This document shows, one piece after another, positions 32,003 to 41,301 of a DNA stretch of 64,000 bases (its first letter is position 1; every line of letters starts with the position of its first letter). This stretch comes from Ferrovum sp. PN-J185 (GTDB lineage Bacteria > Pseudomonadota > Gammaproteobacteria > Burkholderiales > Ferrovaceae), in NCBI RefSeq assembly GCF_001581925.1, contig NZ_LQZA01000001.1, positions 248,001 to 312,000 of the forward strand, given 5' to 3'. Position numbers and translations under genes: made by a program. The notes beneath the pieces were generated by a model, which saw only the letters and a program-made list of their open reading frames with translations, was not told where the DNA came from and did no database searches.

Positions 32003-32341
32003 ATGAAGGATCCTGGTAAGATCGTCTCTCTTTTTTTGTTGTTGTTAATTACACTTCTTAGCTACTCTCTTTTTATTGGTAAAGGTGGGTGGTTAAGAAT
32101 CCGTTCTTTAAACCAACAGATTTCTCAGCAAAAAGAAGCCAATACTCAGCAAAAAATGCGTAATGATGCACTTAGTGCTGAAGTGAAAGATTTAAGGAAA
32201 GGGACTGATGCTCTGGAAGAGCATGCACGAACAGACTTGGGGATGGTGAGGGAGGGGGAGACCTTTTATCGGTATGTTAACCCCCAATCAACTACTACCC
32301 CTTCTACCAATGCCACTAAAAAACCCGCTCAAGTTAAATAA
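32003..32341 (+). CDS. ftsB: Cell division protein FtsB
   Basis: Small bitopic divisome protein that works with FtsL and FtsQ. 112 residues: short cytoplasmic N-terminus, one membrane helix (about 10-24), then a coiled-coil (LNQQISQQKEANTQQKMRNDAL) and the conserved EEHARTDLGMVREGETFYR end. AGGAG lies upstream. Its stop overlaps the convergent bamD stop by eight bases. Confidence 0.92.
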   Translation: MKDPGKIVSLFLLLLITLLSYSLFIGKGGWLRIRSLNQQISQQKEANTQQKMRNDALSAEVKDLRKGTDALEEHARTDLGMVREGETFYRYVNPQSTTTPSTNATKKPAQVK

Positions 32342-33134
32342 TTTTTTTCCACCAGGGTCTATTTATACTGGGTTTATTTTGTAAAAACTTACTCTCAGGA
32401 AAATCTCTCTTGAGCACTCTTAACGCATCGTTAGACAGCTGTGTGAGATTCATGGCTTGATAGCTTTTAGCTAAGATATACAATGCCTCTTCAGTCTGTG
32501 GGCTCTTTGAATAATCGATTAATACTTCTTTAGCGCGGTCTGCTGCAGCTAAATAGGCTTGGCGTTTATAGTAGTATCGCGCCATAACAATATCACCTTT
32601 GGCCAAGGCATTAACAATGTAACGCATACGCACGATCGCGTCAGGGGTATATTTACTCTTGGGGAAACGGGTAACTAATTCTTTGAAAGTTTCAAACGCA
32701 TCGCGGTAAGGCTTGCTGTCGCGTTGTGCCAGATCTTCTGGGGAATATACCCCAAAAAGACCTAAATCATCATCAAAATTTGCTAACCCTTTCATGTAGT
32801 ATGCATAATCTACCCCGGGATGATTAGGGTGTGCTTTAATAAAACGATCAGCTTCACTGATTGCTGATGCTTTTTCTCCTTGCTTATAGTAGGAGTAGAT
32901 TTGTTCTAGCTCAGCTTGTTGGGAGTAAACCCCATACGGATAACGTGTCTGCAATGATTCATAAAGCTTTGCAGCTTGTTCATAATTGCCATCTAACATT
33001 TGTGATTTGGCTTCATTATATATTTTTGAAGCTGACCAACCCTTAGTGGGATCTAAGTCATCATTCATACCGCTACACCCTACTACTAGTAAAGATAGAG
33101 AGAGTAATAAGAATCGAGTTATACTAGTGTTCAT
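32334..33134 (-). CDS. bamD: Outer membrane assembly lipoprotein BamD
   Basis: Essential BAM-complex lipoprotein, anchored in the outer membrane on the periplasmic side. 266 residues. The lipobox LVVGC gives lipid-modified Cys20. TPR-like repeats follow (NEAKSQMLDGNYEQAAKLYE, RYPYGVYSQQAELEQIYSYY, FPKSKYTPDAIVRM). It is divergent from rluD, with only one base between the two start codons. Confidence 0.95.
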   Translation of the reverse strand: MNTSITRFLLLSLSLLVVGCSGMNDDLDPTKGWSASKIYNEAKSQMLDGNYEQAAKLYESLQTRYPYGVYSQQAELEQIYSYYKQGEKASAISEADRFIKAHPNHPGVDYAYYMKGLANFDDDLGLFGVYSPEDLAQRDSKPYRDAFETFKELVTRFPKSKYTPDAIVRMRYIVNALAKGDIVMARYYYKRQAYLAAADRAKEVLIDYSKSPQTEEALYILAKSYQAMNLTQLSNDALRVLKRDFPESKFLQNKPSINRPWWKKII

Positions 33135-33135
33135 A

Positions 33136-34122
33136 ATGTCCGAAGCAAATAGTGAATTTTTAGATTATACCAGTCTTGATGAATCAGACCCAGTTGATAT
33201 CATGATACCTCATGATTTAGCAGGAAGTCGTATTGATCACGCTTTGGTGATGCTCTTTCCAGGTTACTCAAGGAGTAGACTGCAACAATGGATTAAAGAT
33301 GGGGCAGTCAAACTTAATGGTCAGCTTACAGTCCCTAAAGAAAAAGTATGGACTGGAGACCAGGTTAGTCTTGTGGTGCCAGAGGAAATTGACCTTGAAG
33401 CTATTATTGCCCAGCCTATTGACCTTAATATAGTTCATGAAGATGATGATATTATTGTCTTAAATAAACCAGCAGGTTTAGTTGTTCATCCGGGGAATGG
33501 CAATTGGAGTAATACACTACAAAACGGACTACTTTATTACGATGAGCAGTTAAAGATGGTTCCTCGTTGCGGTATTGTTCATCGTCTTGATAAAGAAACC
33601 AATGGCTTAATGGTAGTTGCAAAAAACCTTCCTACCCACCAAGATTTAGTGCAACAACTACAAGCGAGAACGGTAAAAAGACATTATTGGGCATGTGTTC
33701 AGGGTATGTTGACTATGCCCGGACAAGTTGAAGCGCCGATTAGTCGACATCCAACCCAGCGTACTAAAATGGCCGTTGTGGCAACGGGTAAAGAAGCCTT
33801 AACTTACTACGATATTCTCGAGCGCCTACCTTGTCATACTTTGGTTGAATGTCATTTGGCAACAGGTAGAACACATCAAATTCGAGTACATATGCAATTT
33901 ATTGGCCATCCTTTAGCAGGTGACCCTGTTTATGGCGGTAAATTGCCACGTTATGACGAGCATACTATTGCTGCGTTAAAACAATTAAATAGACAAGCTT
34001 TACAAGCTTTTCGGTTAGGTCTCATTCATCCACGTACAAAGGAATATTGTGAGTGGAGTATTCCTTTAGCAGAGGATCTGCTGGGATTAGTAGAAGTATT
34101 AAGGCACAGTCACTATGAATGA
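33136..34122 (+). CDS. rluD: 23S rRNA pseudouridine synthase RluD
   Basis: Makes pseudouridines in helix 69 of 23S rRNA. 328 residues. S4-like RNA-binding domain (SRSRLQQWIKDGAVKLNG) precedes the catalytic domain with Asp152 in GIVHRLDKETNGLMVVAK, then GRTHQIRVHMQFIGHPLAGD. I chose ATG 33136; a frame exists further upstream but runs antisense through bamD. A later in-frame ATG at 33202 is possible. TATACT lies 10 bases before ATG 33136. Confidence 0.94.
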   Translation: MSEANSEFLDYTSLDESDPVDIMIPHDLAGSRIDHALVMLFPGYSRSRLQQWIKDGAVKLNGQLTVPKEKVWTGDQVSLVVPEEIDLEAIIAQPIDLNIVHEDDDIIVLNKPAGLVVHPGNGNWSNTLQNGLLYYDEQLKMVPRCGIVHRLDKETNGLMVVAKNLPTHQDLVQQLQARTVKRHYWACVQGMLTMPGQVEAPISRHPTQRTKMAVVATGKEALTYYDILERLPCHTLVECHLATGRTHQIRVHMQFIGHPLAGDPVYGGKLPRYDEHTIAALKQLNRQALQAFRLGLIHPRTKEYCEWSIPLAEDLLGLVEVLRHSHYE

Positions 34123-34870
34123 GTGGAATGTAAATTGGCCAGCGCCACGATGGGTAAAAACATTTGCCACCACTCGTCAGGGTGGAGTAAGTGTGGGAGA
34201 GTTTGGTAGCTTAAATTTAGGTGATCATGTTCATGATAATCTACAGCATGTTGCACTAAATCGTCAGCGTGTTGAGCAATATATACAAGTCACACCCTAT
34301 TACCTAAGGCAAGTTCATGGTACTCAAGTGGTTAATCTTGATCTACTCAATACGACTTCTGTCCCCGAGGCAGATGCTGCGTTTTTAACTCAACAGGGTA
34401 GAGCTGCTGTGGTATTGACTGCAGATTGTATGCCAATATTATTCTGTCATAAAAAAGAGAAAATTGTAGCAGTGGCTCATGCAGGTTGGCGTGGCTTAGC
34501 TAAGGGAGTGATCGGTAATACAATTAAGGCGATGGGTGTTTCCGCTAATGATTTAATGGTGTGGATTGGCCCTACAATTGGGCAACAGTACTTCGAGGTT
34601 GGGGAAGAAGTGAGAGATGCGTTTGTTATGCATCGACAAGAGGCACACAAGGCTTTTATTTCATCCCATGCCCCACATAAATGGTTTGCTGATTTAGTGT
34701 TGCTTGCAAAACAACAGTTAAGTGAGCTGGGGGTTAACCATATTTATGGCGGAGAGATATGTAATTACACCTATGCCGATCTTTTTTATTCTCATCGACG
34801 TGACCAGGGTAAAACGGGGCGAATGGGGTTTTATATTTGGCTCGATGCAGAGTCAGAAAGCGTCGTATAA
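34115..34870 (+). CDS. pgeF: Purine nucleoside phosphorylase / PgeF-type laccase-domain protein
   Basis: YfiH/DUF152 family. Members act in peptidoglycan quality control (removing wrongly added serine) and as adenosine/inosine phosphorylases. 251 residues. The zinc-site residues are seen in LRQVHGTQV, LTADCMPILFC and VAHAGWRGL. It overlaps rluD by eight bases, and this rluD-pgeF pairing is common in proteobacteria. Confidence 0.92.
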   Translation: MNEWNVNWPAPRWVKTFATTRQGGVSVGEFGSLNLGDHVHDNLQHVALNRQRVEQYIQVTPYYLRQVHGTQVVNLDLLNTTSVPEADAAFLTQQGRAAVVLTADCMPILFCHKKEKIVAVAHAGWRGLAKGVIGNTIKAMGVSANDLMVWIGPTIGQQYFEVGEEVRDAFVMHRQEAHKAFISSHAPHKWFADLVLLAKQQLSELGVNHIYGGEICNYTYADLFYSHRRDQGKTGRMGFYIWLDAESESVV

Positions 34871-34905
34871 TATTTAGTTAATATTTCCAATTAAGAGTGT
34901 AGCCA

Positions 34906-35679
34906 GTGATCATGACCCCATTAATGAATACCGTCATCGCAAGCCTTGCTGCTGGGCTGTTATCGGTTGTGTGCGCTGTCATCGTGGTACTTACTGCACG
35001 TCCAACATGGGTTCCTTTGCTCGTCAGCTATGCTATTGGCGCATTATTAGGAGCGGTATTTTTAGAAATACTGCCTCATGCCTTTACCTTGTCTCATAAT
35101 GCTGATTTAGTATCAATGACAGTGTTAGCGGGTATATTGTTATTTTTTCTTTTGGAGAAACTGGTTTTATGGCGTCATGTTCATGCTCATGACATGGAAG
35201 ATCACGGCCATTCCCTCCATGAGGGACATCAACGCACTGGCGCAATGGTGGTTGTAGGTGATTCAGTTCACAATTTTGTTGACGGGATTATAATTGCTGC
35301 AGCATTTGTGGCCAATACCCAACTTGGCATTGTCACTGCACTAGCAATTATTGCTCACGAAATACCACAAGAAGCAGGTGATGTATTGGTGTTGCTTCAT
35401 TCAGGGTTATCTCGTAGTAAAGCGCTAATGTTTAATTTGTTGACCAGTGTGGCTACCCTTGTTGGTGGGGTGTTTGCTTGTCTTGCGCTGCAATCGTTAC
35501 AACATGCAGTTCCTTATCTATTAGCTTTAGCTGCATCAAGTATGATTTATGTGGCTGTAGCTGACTTGATTCCAGGTTTACATCGTCGTGTTGACTTTAA
35601 AGAGTCGGTTTGGCAGATCGTTTTAATTTCATTAGGAGTGGCATCAATTCATTGGATGCATCTTATTGTTCAAGAATAA
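34906..35679 (+). CDS. ZIP-family divalent metal transporter
   Basis: Inner-membrane transporter, probably for zinc or a related metal. 257 residues from GTG 34906; ATG 34912 is the alternative. About eight hydrophobic helices. A His-rich loop (residues 91-108, seven His) lies between helices 3 and 4. The transport-site motifs are HNFVDG (122-127) and HEIPQEAGD (151-159). The latter resembles the HEXPHEXGD motif of the LIV-1 subfamily with Gln for the second His. It sits before an RND efflux operon on the same strand; a 151-base gap holding a promoter separates them. Confidence 0.88.
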   Translation: MIMTPLMNTVIASLAAGLLSVVCAVIVVLTARPTWVPLLVSYAIGALLGAVFLEILPHAFTLSHNADLVSMTVLAGILLFFLLEKLVLWRHVHAHDMEDHGHSLHEGHQRTGAMVVVGDSVHNFVDGIIIAAAFVANTQLGIVTALAIIAHEIPQEAGDVLVLLHSGLSRSKALMFNLLTSVATLVGGVFACLALQSLQHAVPYLLALAASSMIYVAVADLIPGLHRRVDFKESVWQIVLISLGVASIHWMHLIVQE

Positions 35680-35764
35680 TCAATGAATTAATAATTATTT
35701 AATTGTTTAAAGGTTATGATTAGAGTATAAATTAACAATATAAAAAAACAGTATTTACTCTAAT

Positions 35765-35797
35765 TTTAAGTTAATTTTAAGTTGATATAGTTAACCT
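35765..35797 (+). promoter_or_regulatory. PmrA-type direct repeat and promoter of the RND efflux operon
   Basis: TTTAAG (35765-35770), TTAAT, TTTAAG (35776-35781) fits the YTTAAK-N5-YTTAAK box of PmrA-like OmpR-family regulators exactly. A weak -10, TAACCT (35792-35797), follows so that the repeat covers the -35 position, as at PmrA-activated promoters. The regulator itself is not in the window. Confidence 0.4.
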
Positions 35798-35830
35798 AGT
35801 CTTTAAATAACAAGATGTGTTCCGCTATTA

Positions 35831-37183
35831 ATGAAAATTAAAATAGTACTTTTTTTTACTCTATTGGCTCTTTTTGGTTGTGCTTCTTATAACAGTAAAC
35901 CATTACCAGACAAGCCGTTGTGGCCTCAGGATATCAGCCGTCTCCAACTACCTGATCAAATAAGTTCAACACAAATAGGTATACAACACGAATTTAATCC
36001 AAATAATGGGTTGGATGTTATTGAAGTGGCTACTATTGCTATTGCTAATAATCCGGGATTAAAGCAAGCAAGAGATAGCGCAGGAGTTACTAAGGCGCAA
36101 GCATTTAATGCAGGTTTATTACCGGATCCCACTCTACTCATTTATCCTCAACCTCCTATCAATGGTGGTCCAGGAGCTAACTCAGTGGCCTCTGAGTATG
36201 GCCTTTTTTATAACATTTCTGCGCTTATTACACACTCAACTGTTCAACATGGCGTAAAAAGTTCTGAAGAAAAAGCTGATTTAGATTTACTCTGGCAAGA
36301 GTGGCTACTTCTATCCCAATCACAAATTTTATTTGAAAAGATTATTACCAATGAAAGCTTGTTAACTCTCTTATTGGATAAAGAAACATTATTAAAAAAT
36401 ATAGAAAGCGCTCAGCATAAAGCATTAGTAGAAAAAGATTTGGATCTTAATACAATAGCTGTGAATACAATTGTATTGAAAGAAACAACAAAACAGGTTA
36501 TTGATTTAAAAAGAGCTATCGCACAAGATCGTTCAGCGCTTAATCAGATGCTGGGGTTATCTCCTGATACCCATTTAGTGCTAGTAGACTCGTTAACATT
36601 ACCCCATTTGTCAAAACAACAAATCAATCATCAATTACAGCAGTTACATCACATTCGTCCTGATTTATTAGCTCTACAAAAAGGGTATGAAGCGCAGGAC
36701 TATAGATTACGTGAGGCTATCTTAGGGCAATTTCCAGCGATCAACTTTGGTTATACCAGATTAAGAGATAATGGAGCGGTGATATACAATGGTTTTGACT
36801 TATCCGTTACATTGCCTATTTTTAATCGCAATCAAGGAAATGTAGCCATTGCTCAAGCAACGCGCCAACAACTCTATGATGAGTATCAGAATCGACTCAA
36901 TAGTTCATTTAGTGATGTACACCAATTAACTCAAGACTTGGATTTTTTAACTAATCAAATGCCGGTTCTATTGAGTAGCGTTGATCTGTTGTCACAACTT
37001 AGTGATAGCGCACATGCGGCCTATCAACGACAAGATATGGATCTTGTCGCATACGGGCAGTTTAAAATAAATGAGATTGATAAAAAAATAGAATTAGTAA
37101 AAACCAAGCAATTATGGCTTGAGCAAGCTATTAATTTATCAATGTTGATCGGTGAACCTTTATCTAATTGGGTGAATAAGTGA
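35831..37183 (+). CDS. TolC-family outer-membrane efflux lipoprotein
   Basis: Outer-membrane channel of a tripartite efflux pump. 450 residues. The lipobox LFGC gives lipidated Cys17, as in CusC/OprM-type channels. Two TolC repeats are visible as helical segments (about 55-240 and 275-445), with GFDLSVTLPIFNRNQGNVAIAQA near the second repeat. It is the first gene of a three-gene operon and its stop overlaps the adaptor start (GTGA). Confidence 0.88.
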   Translation: MKIKIVLFFTLLALFGCASYNSKPLPDKPLWPQDISRLQLPDQISSTQIGIQHEFNPNNGLDVIEVATIAIANNPGLKQARDSAGVTKAQAFNAGLLPDPTLLIYPQPPINGGPGANSVASEYGLFYNISALITHSTVQHGVKSSEEKADLDLLWQEWLLLSQSQILFEKIITNESLLTLLLDKETLLKNIESAQHKALVEKDLDLNTIAVNTIVLKETTKQVIDLKRAIAQDRSALNQMLGLSPDTHLVLVDSLTLPHLSKQQINHQLQQLHHIRPDLLALQKGYEAQDYRLREAILGQFPAINFGYTRLRDNGAVIYNGFDLSVTLPIFNRNQGNVAIAQATRQQLYDEYQNRLNSSFSDVHQLTQDLDFLTNQMPVLLSSVDLLSQLSDSAHAAYQRQDMDLVAYGQFKINEIDKKIELVKTKQLWLEQAINLSMLIGEPLSNWVNK

Positions 37184-38187
37184 AACGTCTTCTTATGTTG
37201 ATGATGGTTGTAGTGGCAACCACCGTTTTAGGCCAAGAGAGTGAAACAGCCTGGATTAAAACGGAACCGATTCGCTACACTGAGATGAACTACCAATTAT
37301 CTGGTTATGGTGTAATGGTAGCCTCTCCTGAAGCGCAATTTAATGCAAATAGTCCTCGCCAAGGGCAAATTGGTAAAGTATACGTTTTACCAGGTAAGAA
37401 AATAAAAAAAGGAGAACCCCTCTTTGAATTAATTACTGCAGCCTCAGTGTTAAAGGGATTTAATCAAGCAGAACTACAACTAAAAACTGCGAAAAAAGAG
37501 TTTGAGCGGATACAACGTCTTTATCAAGATAATTTGGCATCAAATAGTCAACTTGCCAATGCAAAAAAAGCGTTATTCGATGCAGAGAGTTCACTAAATG
37601 CAGAGATAAAATTAGGTAATAATATTCAACGAGAAATCATTCGCTCACCTTTTTCAGGTATTGTCACCATGATTTCAGTTGAATCAGGGATGCGTGTTCA
37701 ACCCGCCCAGTCTGCTGTCACGGTAATTGCTGACAAGGGTTTGTACTTTCAGATGGGGATATTACCAGAGCTTGTGTCATCCATTAGCGTGAATACCCCA
37801 GTGCATATCTCATCAGTATTTGATCCAGGAATTATTATTAATGGCCATATTAAGTACATAACAGGGATGGTGGACCAAACAACCGGATTAGTTAATTTAT
37901 TTATTGATGTTAACGACTCTCATTTGTCTCCTGGTATGAGAATGCAGGGTAATATCGAGATTAATCTTGGTAAAAAATGGCAAGTGCCACGCTCAGCAGT
38001 CTTATCTGACGATCAAGGATATTATATTTTTCAGATACGTAATAACCATGCTAAAAGAATCAATGTGCAAGCAAAAGAATATGACGATATTACGGTGATT
38101 GACGGTCCCTTTGATAAAGAGTTACCCGTAGTAGTCTTGGGTAACTATGAATTGAAAGAGGGTATGGCAGTAAAGGTAACTCAATAA
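37180..38187 (+). CDS. RND efflux periplasmic adaptor (membrane fusion protein)
   Basis: Bridges the inner-membrane pump and the outer-membrane channel. 335 residues with a GTG start overlapping the previous stop. Signal-like N-terminus (LLMLMMVVVATTVLGQ). A lipoyl-type half motif (GQIGKVYVLPGKKIKKGEPLFEL) precedes a helical hairpin (about 85-145), then the second half (IRSPFSGIVTMISVESGMRVQPAQ) and beta-barrel. I saw no His- or Met-rich metal-binding extension, so the substrate is open. Confidence 0.88.
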   Translation: MKRLLMLMMVVVATTVLGQESETAWIKTEPIRYTEMNYQLSGYGVMVASPEAQFNANSPRQGQIGKVYVLPGKKIKKGEPLFELITAASVLKGFNQAELQLKTAKKEFERIQRLYQDNLASNSQLANAKKALFDAESSLNAEIKLGNNIQREIIRSPFSGIVTMISVESGMRVQPAQSAVTVIADKGLYFQMGILPELVSSISVNTPVHISSVFDPGIIINGHIKYITGMVDQTTGLVNLFIDVNDSHLSPGMRMQGNIEINLGKKWQVPRSAVLSDDQGYYIFQIRNNHAKRINVQAKEYDDITVIDGPFDKELPVVVLGNYELKEGMAVKVTQ

Positions 38188-41100
38188 TGCGTGTGGATAA
38201 CTGGATTCAAAAACACCGTCGTTCACTTTTTTTTCTGATCGTGTTGCTTGTTTTATCGGGTGTTTATAATTCGTTTACATTGCCTGTCGCATTATTTCCC
38301 AATATCGATTTCCCACGTGTCGAGATTTCTGTAAGTAGCGGAGATATGACTGCAGAACAAATGATCTTTCAAGTCACGAAACCTGTAGAAGAAGCGATTC
38401 GTTTGGTCCCACACGTTAAAGATGTCCGCTCTAAAACCACTCGTGGAGAAGCTCAAGTATCTGTCTATTTTCCGTGGAAGACAGATATGGCTAACGCAAC
38501 TTTAGAAGTGAATGCAGCCATCTCAAGGATCATGCCGACTCTACCAAGAGGTAGCAGTATGTTGGTACGTCGAATGGATACCACTGTATTTCCTATTCTT
38601 TCTTATAGCCTAACTTCTAACTCAGAAACCTTAACCAAGCTACGTGAAGTGGCTGAGTATCAACTCAAACCATTATTGTCTTCAGTGGAAGGTATATCAC
38701 GTATTCAAATAACGGGGGGCAATCTAGAAGAGTTTCATATTACGGTTAAGCCCGCTAAATTATTAGCTTATGGCTTGACTATTAGCGATGTCATTAATGC
38801 GGTTAATGCAAACAATGTGATCACTGCTGTAGGTAAAATCGAGGATCATTACAAATTATATTTAGCAGTTACGGACAATCGTTTATCTACCACGAATAAA
38901 ATTAAGCAAACCATCCTTCGCTCAGGAAAGAACGGATTTATTACAGTAGCGGATGTGGCTGATGTTTCTGATAGTACTGTCCCTCAATGGGTTCGAGTTA
39001 ATGCAGATGGTAAAGATGCAGTATTAATTAATATCCACCAACAACCTGATGCAAATACAGTTGTTATTGAACAATCTATTCAAGAAAAATTAAATCATTT
39101 CACTTTCCCAGGGCATATCAAATTGGCTAACTGGTATGATCAAAGTCGCCTAGTCATTGATTCTGCGGTGAGTGTTCGAGATGCTATTTTGATCGGTGTG
39201 ATTCTCGCTTCCGCTGTGCTTTATGTGTTTCTTAGAAATTACAAAATTACTCTCATTGCCATTATTGTGGTGCCTGCTGTATTGATCTCTACCGTTACTA
39301 TTTTGTCTATTTTTGGTATGACTTTTAATATCATGACCTTAGGTGGAATGGCTGCTGCGGTAGGATTAATCATTGATGATGCCATTGTTATGATTGAACA
39401 TATCATGCGACGTCTACGGGATCATCAGGGAAATCATTCCGCTACGATTATGCAAGCAGCAAGAGAGTTTACAGTTCCATTAGTTGGTTCGTCCTCGGCG
39501 ACAATTGTAATTTTTATTCCATTGGCCTTTTTAGATGGAGTAACAGGGGCATTCTTTAAAGCATTATCGTTAACCATGGCAGCAAGTTTAGTGATTTCTT
39601 TTTTAATCACTTGGCTGGTTATTCCATTGATTAGTGATCTTCTGTTAACACAAAAAGATGCTGAATCAGAGGGGAAGCACGATTGGTTTAGTACTCTCTA
39701 TAGACACTATGAATTGTGGTTGACTCGCTTCTTGAAAAAACCTTTGCAACTGGTAGTTTTTTTGATCCCTTTGTTTGCAGTAGGAACCTTTGCCTATTTT
39801 GCTACAGGATCAGGATTTATGCCTGAAACAGATGAGGGTGGCTTTACTGTTGATATAAGAACAGAGCCTGGCACATCATTAACAGAATCGGTACGCTTAG
39901 GTAACCAAGTAGAATCAATTATTAAAGATAACCCCAACGTACTGACTTTTTCTCACCGGACAGGAACACAAATGGGGGGATGGATTACTGAATCCTACCA
40001 AGGGGATTTCTTTGTTCGTTTAAAACCTGAACCTAGAGAGCATATTAATGTGGTGATGGAGGCGTTACGCAGTAAAATTAATCGAGAAATTCCTGGCGTA
40101 ACTGTTGAATTTGCGCAACTTATGGAAGACCGTATCGGTGATTTAACTTCTGTTCCTCAACCAGTAGAAATTAAGATTTTTGATAACAATCAAAGTAATT
40201 TATTAAATACTGCAAGAAAAGTTACACAGTTAATCAAAGCCGTACCGGGAATTGTTGATGTGAAAGACGGTGTGAATCCTGCAGGCGATGCATTGGAGAT
40301 CCACATTGATCCGGTAAAAGCGGCCTTTGAACATGTGGATCCCCAGTATGTGAGTCAGATACTGTCTGATTATATGTCAGGTGTTGTCGCCACCTCTGTA
40401 CAAAGTGAGTTAAAAATGATTGGTATTCGCGTATGGCTCCCGCAAAATCTGCGCAAAAACCAATACCAGTTAGGACAGCTGTTGATTAAAGCCCAAGATG
40501 GCCATGTGTTTCCTTTAAACAGGATAGCGACGATTACGCCGTTATCGGGACAGCCACAAATACAACGTGAAAATTTCAAACAAATGGTAGCAGTGACTGC
40601 GCGCATTAATGATCGAGATTTGGGTTCAGTCATGCGCGATGTACAAAAGATACTCGTACAATCAAATTTATTTAAACAAGGTACCTACTATGAGTTAGGT
40701 GGTCTTTATAAACAACAACAAATCGCGTTTAAAGGATTGATGATTGTATTTATATCAGCGTTAGCCTTAGTCTTTTTATTGTTGCTATTTTTATATGAAG
40801 ACTTTCAGATTGCGCTATCAGTAATGTTTATGCCACTTGCAGCAATCCCTGCTATTTTTATAGGATTATGGTTAACCCGTGTGGAGTTTAACATTTCGGC
40901 TATGATGGGCATGACAATGATAGTAGGTATTATCACTGAGGTGGCGATTTTATATTTCACTGAATACCAAGGATTACACGCTACCAATAGTGTGGAAAGT
41001 TTAGTACAAGCGGGTAAAAACCGTATGCGCCCTATTGTTATGACCACCTTAGCTGCAATTATCACGTTAATTCCGCTGGCCTTTGCTATAGGACAGGGGG

Positions 41101-41231
41101 CCGCCATGCAGCAACCCTTAGCCATAGCGATAGTGTCTGGATTAATTGTTCAAATTCCTTTGGTATTATTTGTTATGCCTGTTATTTATCATAAGCTTTC
41201 AACGTTTAGTTGGTCTCGTCTAAAACGTTAA
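38187..41231 (+). CDS. RND-superfamily efflux permease
   Basis: Proton-driven inner-membrane pump. 1014 residues. A first membrane helix, a large periplasmic domain (about 30-330), helices 2-6, a second periplasmic domain and helices 8-12. The proton-relay pair D397-D398 is in GLIIDDAIVMIEH. At the helix-10 position where AcrB has its key lysine this protein has E918 (GIITEVAILYF). Neither a typical CusA/CzcA nor a typical AcrB; substrate unknown. Start overlaps the adaptor stop (TAATG). Confidence 0.9.
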   Translation: MRVDNWIQKHRRSLFFLIVLLVLSGVYNSFTLPVALFPNIDFPRVEISVSSGDMTAEQMIFQVTKPVEEAIRLVPHVKDVRSKTTRGEAQVSVYFPWKTDMANATLEVNAAISRIMPTLPRGSSMLVRRMDTTVFPILSYSLTSNSETLTKLREVAEYQLKPLLSSVEGISRIQITGGNLEEFHITVKPAKLLAYGLTISDVINAVNANNVITAVGKIEDHYKLYLAVTDNRLSTTNKIKQTILRSGKNGFITVADVADVSDSTVPQWVRVNADGKDAVLINIHQQPDANTVVIEQSIQEKLNHFTFPGHIKLANWYDQSRLVIDSAVSVRDAILIGVILASAVLYVFLRNYKITLIAIIVVPAVLISTVTILSIFGMTFNIMTLGGMAAAVGLIIDDAIVMIEHIMRRLRDHQGNHSATIMQAAREFTVPLVGSSSATIVIFIPLAFLDGVTGAFFKALSLTMAASLVISFLITWLVIPLISDLLLTQKDAESEGKHDWFSTLYRHYELWLTRFLKKPLQLVVFLIPLFAVGTFAYFATGSGFMPETDEGGFTVDIRTEPGTSLTESVRLGNQVESIIKDNPNVLTFSHRTGTQMGGWITESYQGDFFVRLKPEPREHINVVMEALRSKINREIPGVTVEFAQLMEDRIGDLTSVPQPVEIKIFDNNQSNLLNTARKVTQLIKAVPGIVDVKDGVNPAGDALEIHIDPVKAAFEHVDPQYVSQILSDYMSGVVATSVQSELKMIGIRVWLPQNLRKNQYQLGQLLIKAQDGHVFPLNRIATITPLSGQPQIQRENFKQMVAVTARINDRDLGSVMRDVQKILVQSNLFKQGTYYELGGLYKQQQIAFKGLMIVFISALALVFLLLLFLYEDFQIALSVMFMPLAAIPAIFIGLWLTRVEFNISAMMGMTMIVGIITEVAILYFTEYQGLHATNSVESLVQAGKNRMRPIVMTTLAAIITLIPLAFAIGQGAAMQQPLAIAIVSGLIVQIPLVLFVMPVIYHKLSTFSWSRLKR

Positions 41232-41246
41232 GCTGTTGATAGTGTG

Positions 41247-41266
41247 AGAAAAAATATGTTTTTTCT
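41247..41266 (+). terminator. AT-only hairpin after the RND operon
   Basis: AGAAAAAA (41247-41254), TATG loop, TTTTTTCT (41259-41266). A perfect eight-pair stem, but almost all A-U, so it is a weak terminator candidate at best. Confidence 0.25.
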
Positions 41267-41272
41267 AACTAC

Positions 41273-41301
41273 TTGTATTTCGTTAATACTAGGGTTAATC
41301 T
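41273..41301 (+). promoter_or_regulatory. Predicted promoter of phaC
   Basis: TTGTAT (41273-41278), 17 bases, TAATCT (41296-41301). The -10 lies in GTTAATCTAGTCTT, a string nearly identical to GTTAACCTAGTCTT in the RND operon promoter (35790-35803) at almost the same distance from the start codon. Confidence 0.45.

Noticed and set aside
32986-33135. 50-codon upstream extension of rluD
   Set aside because: It is antisense to the bamD N-terminus and bears no resemblance to RluD.
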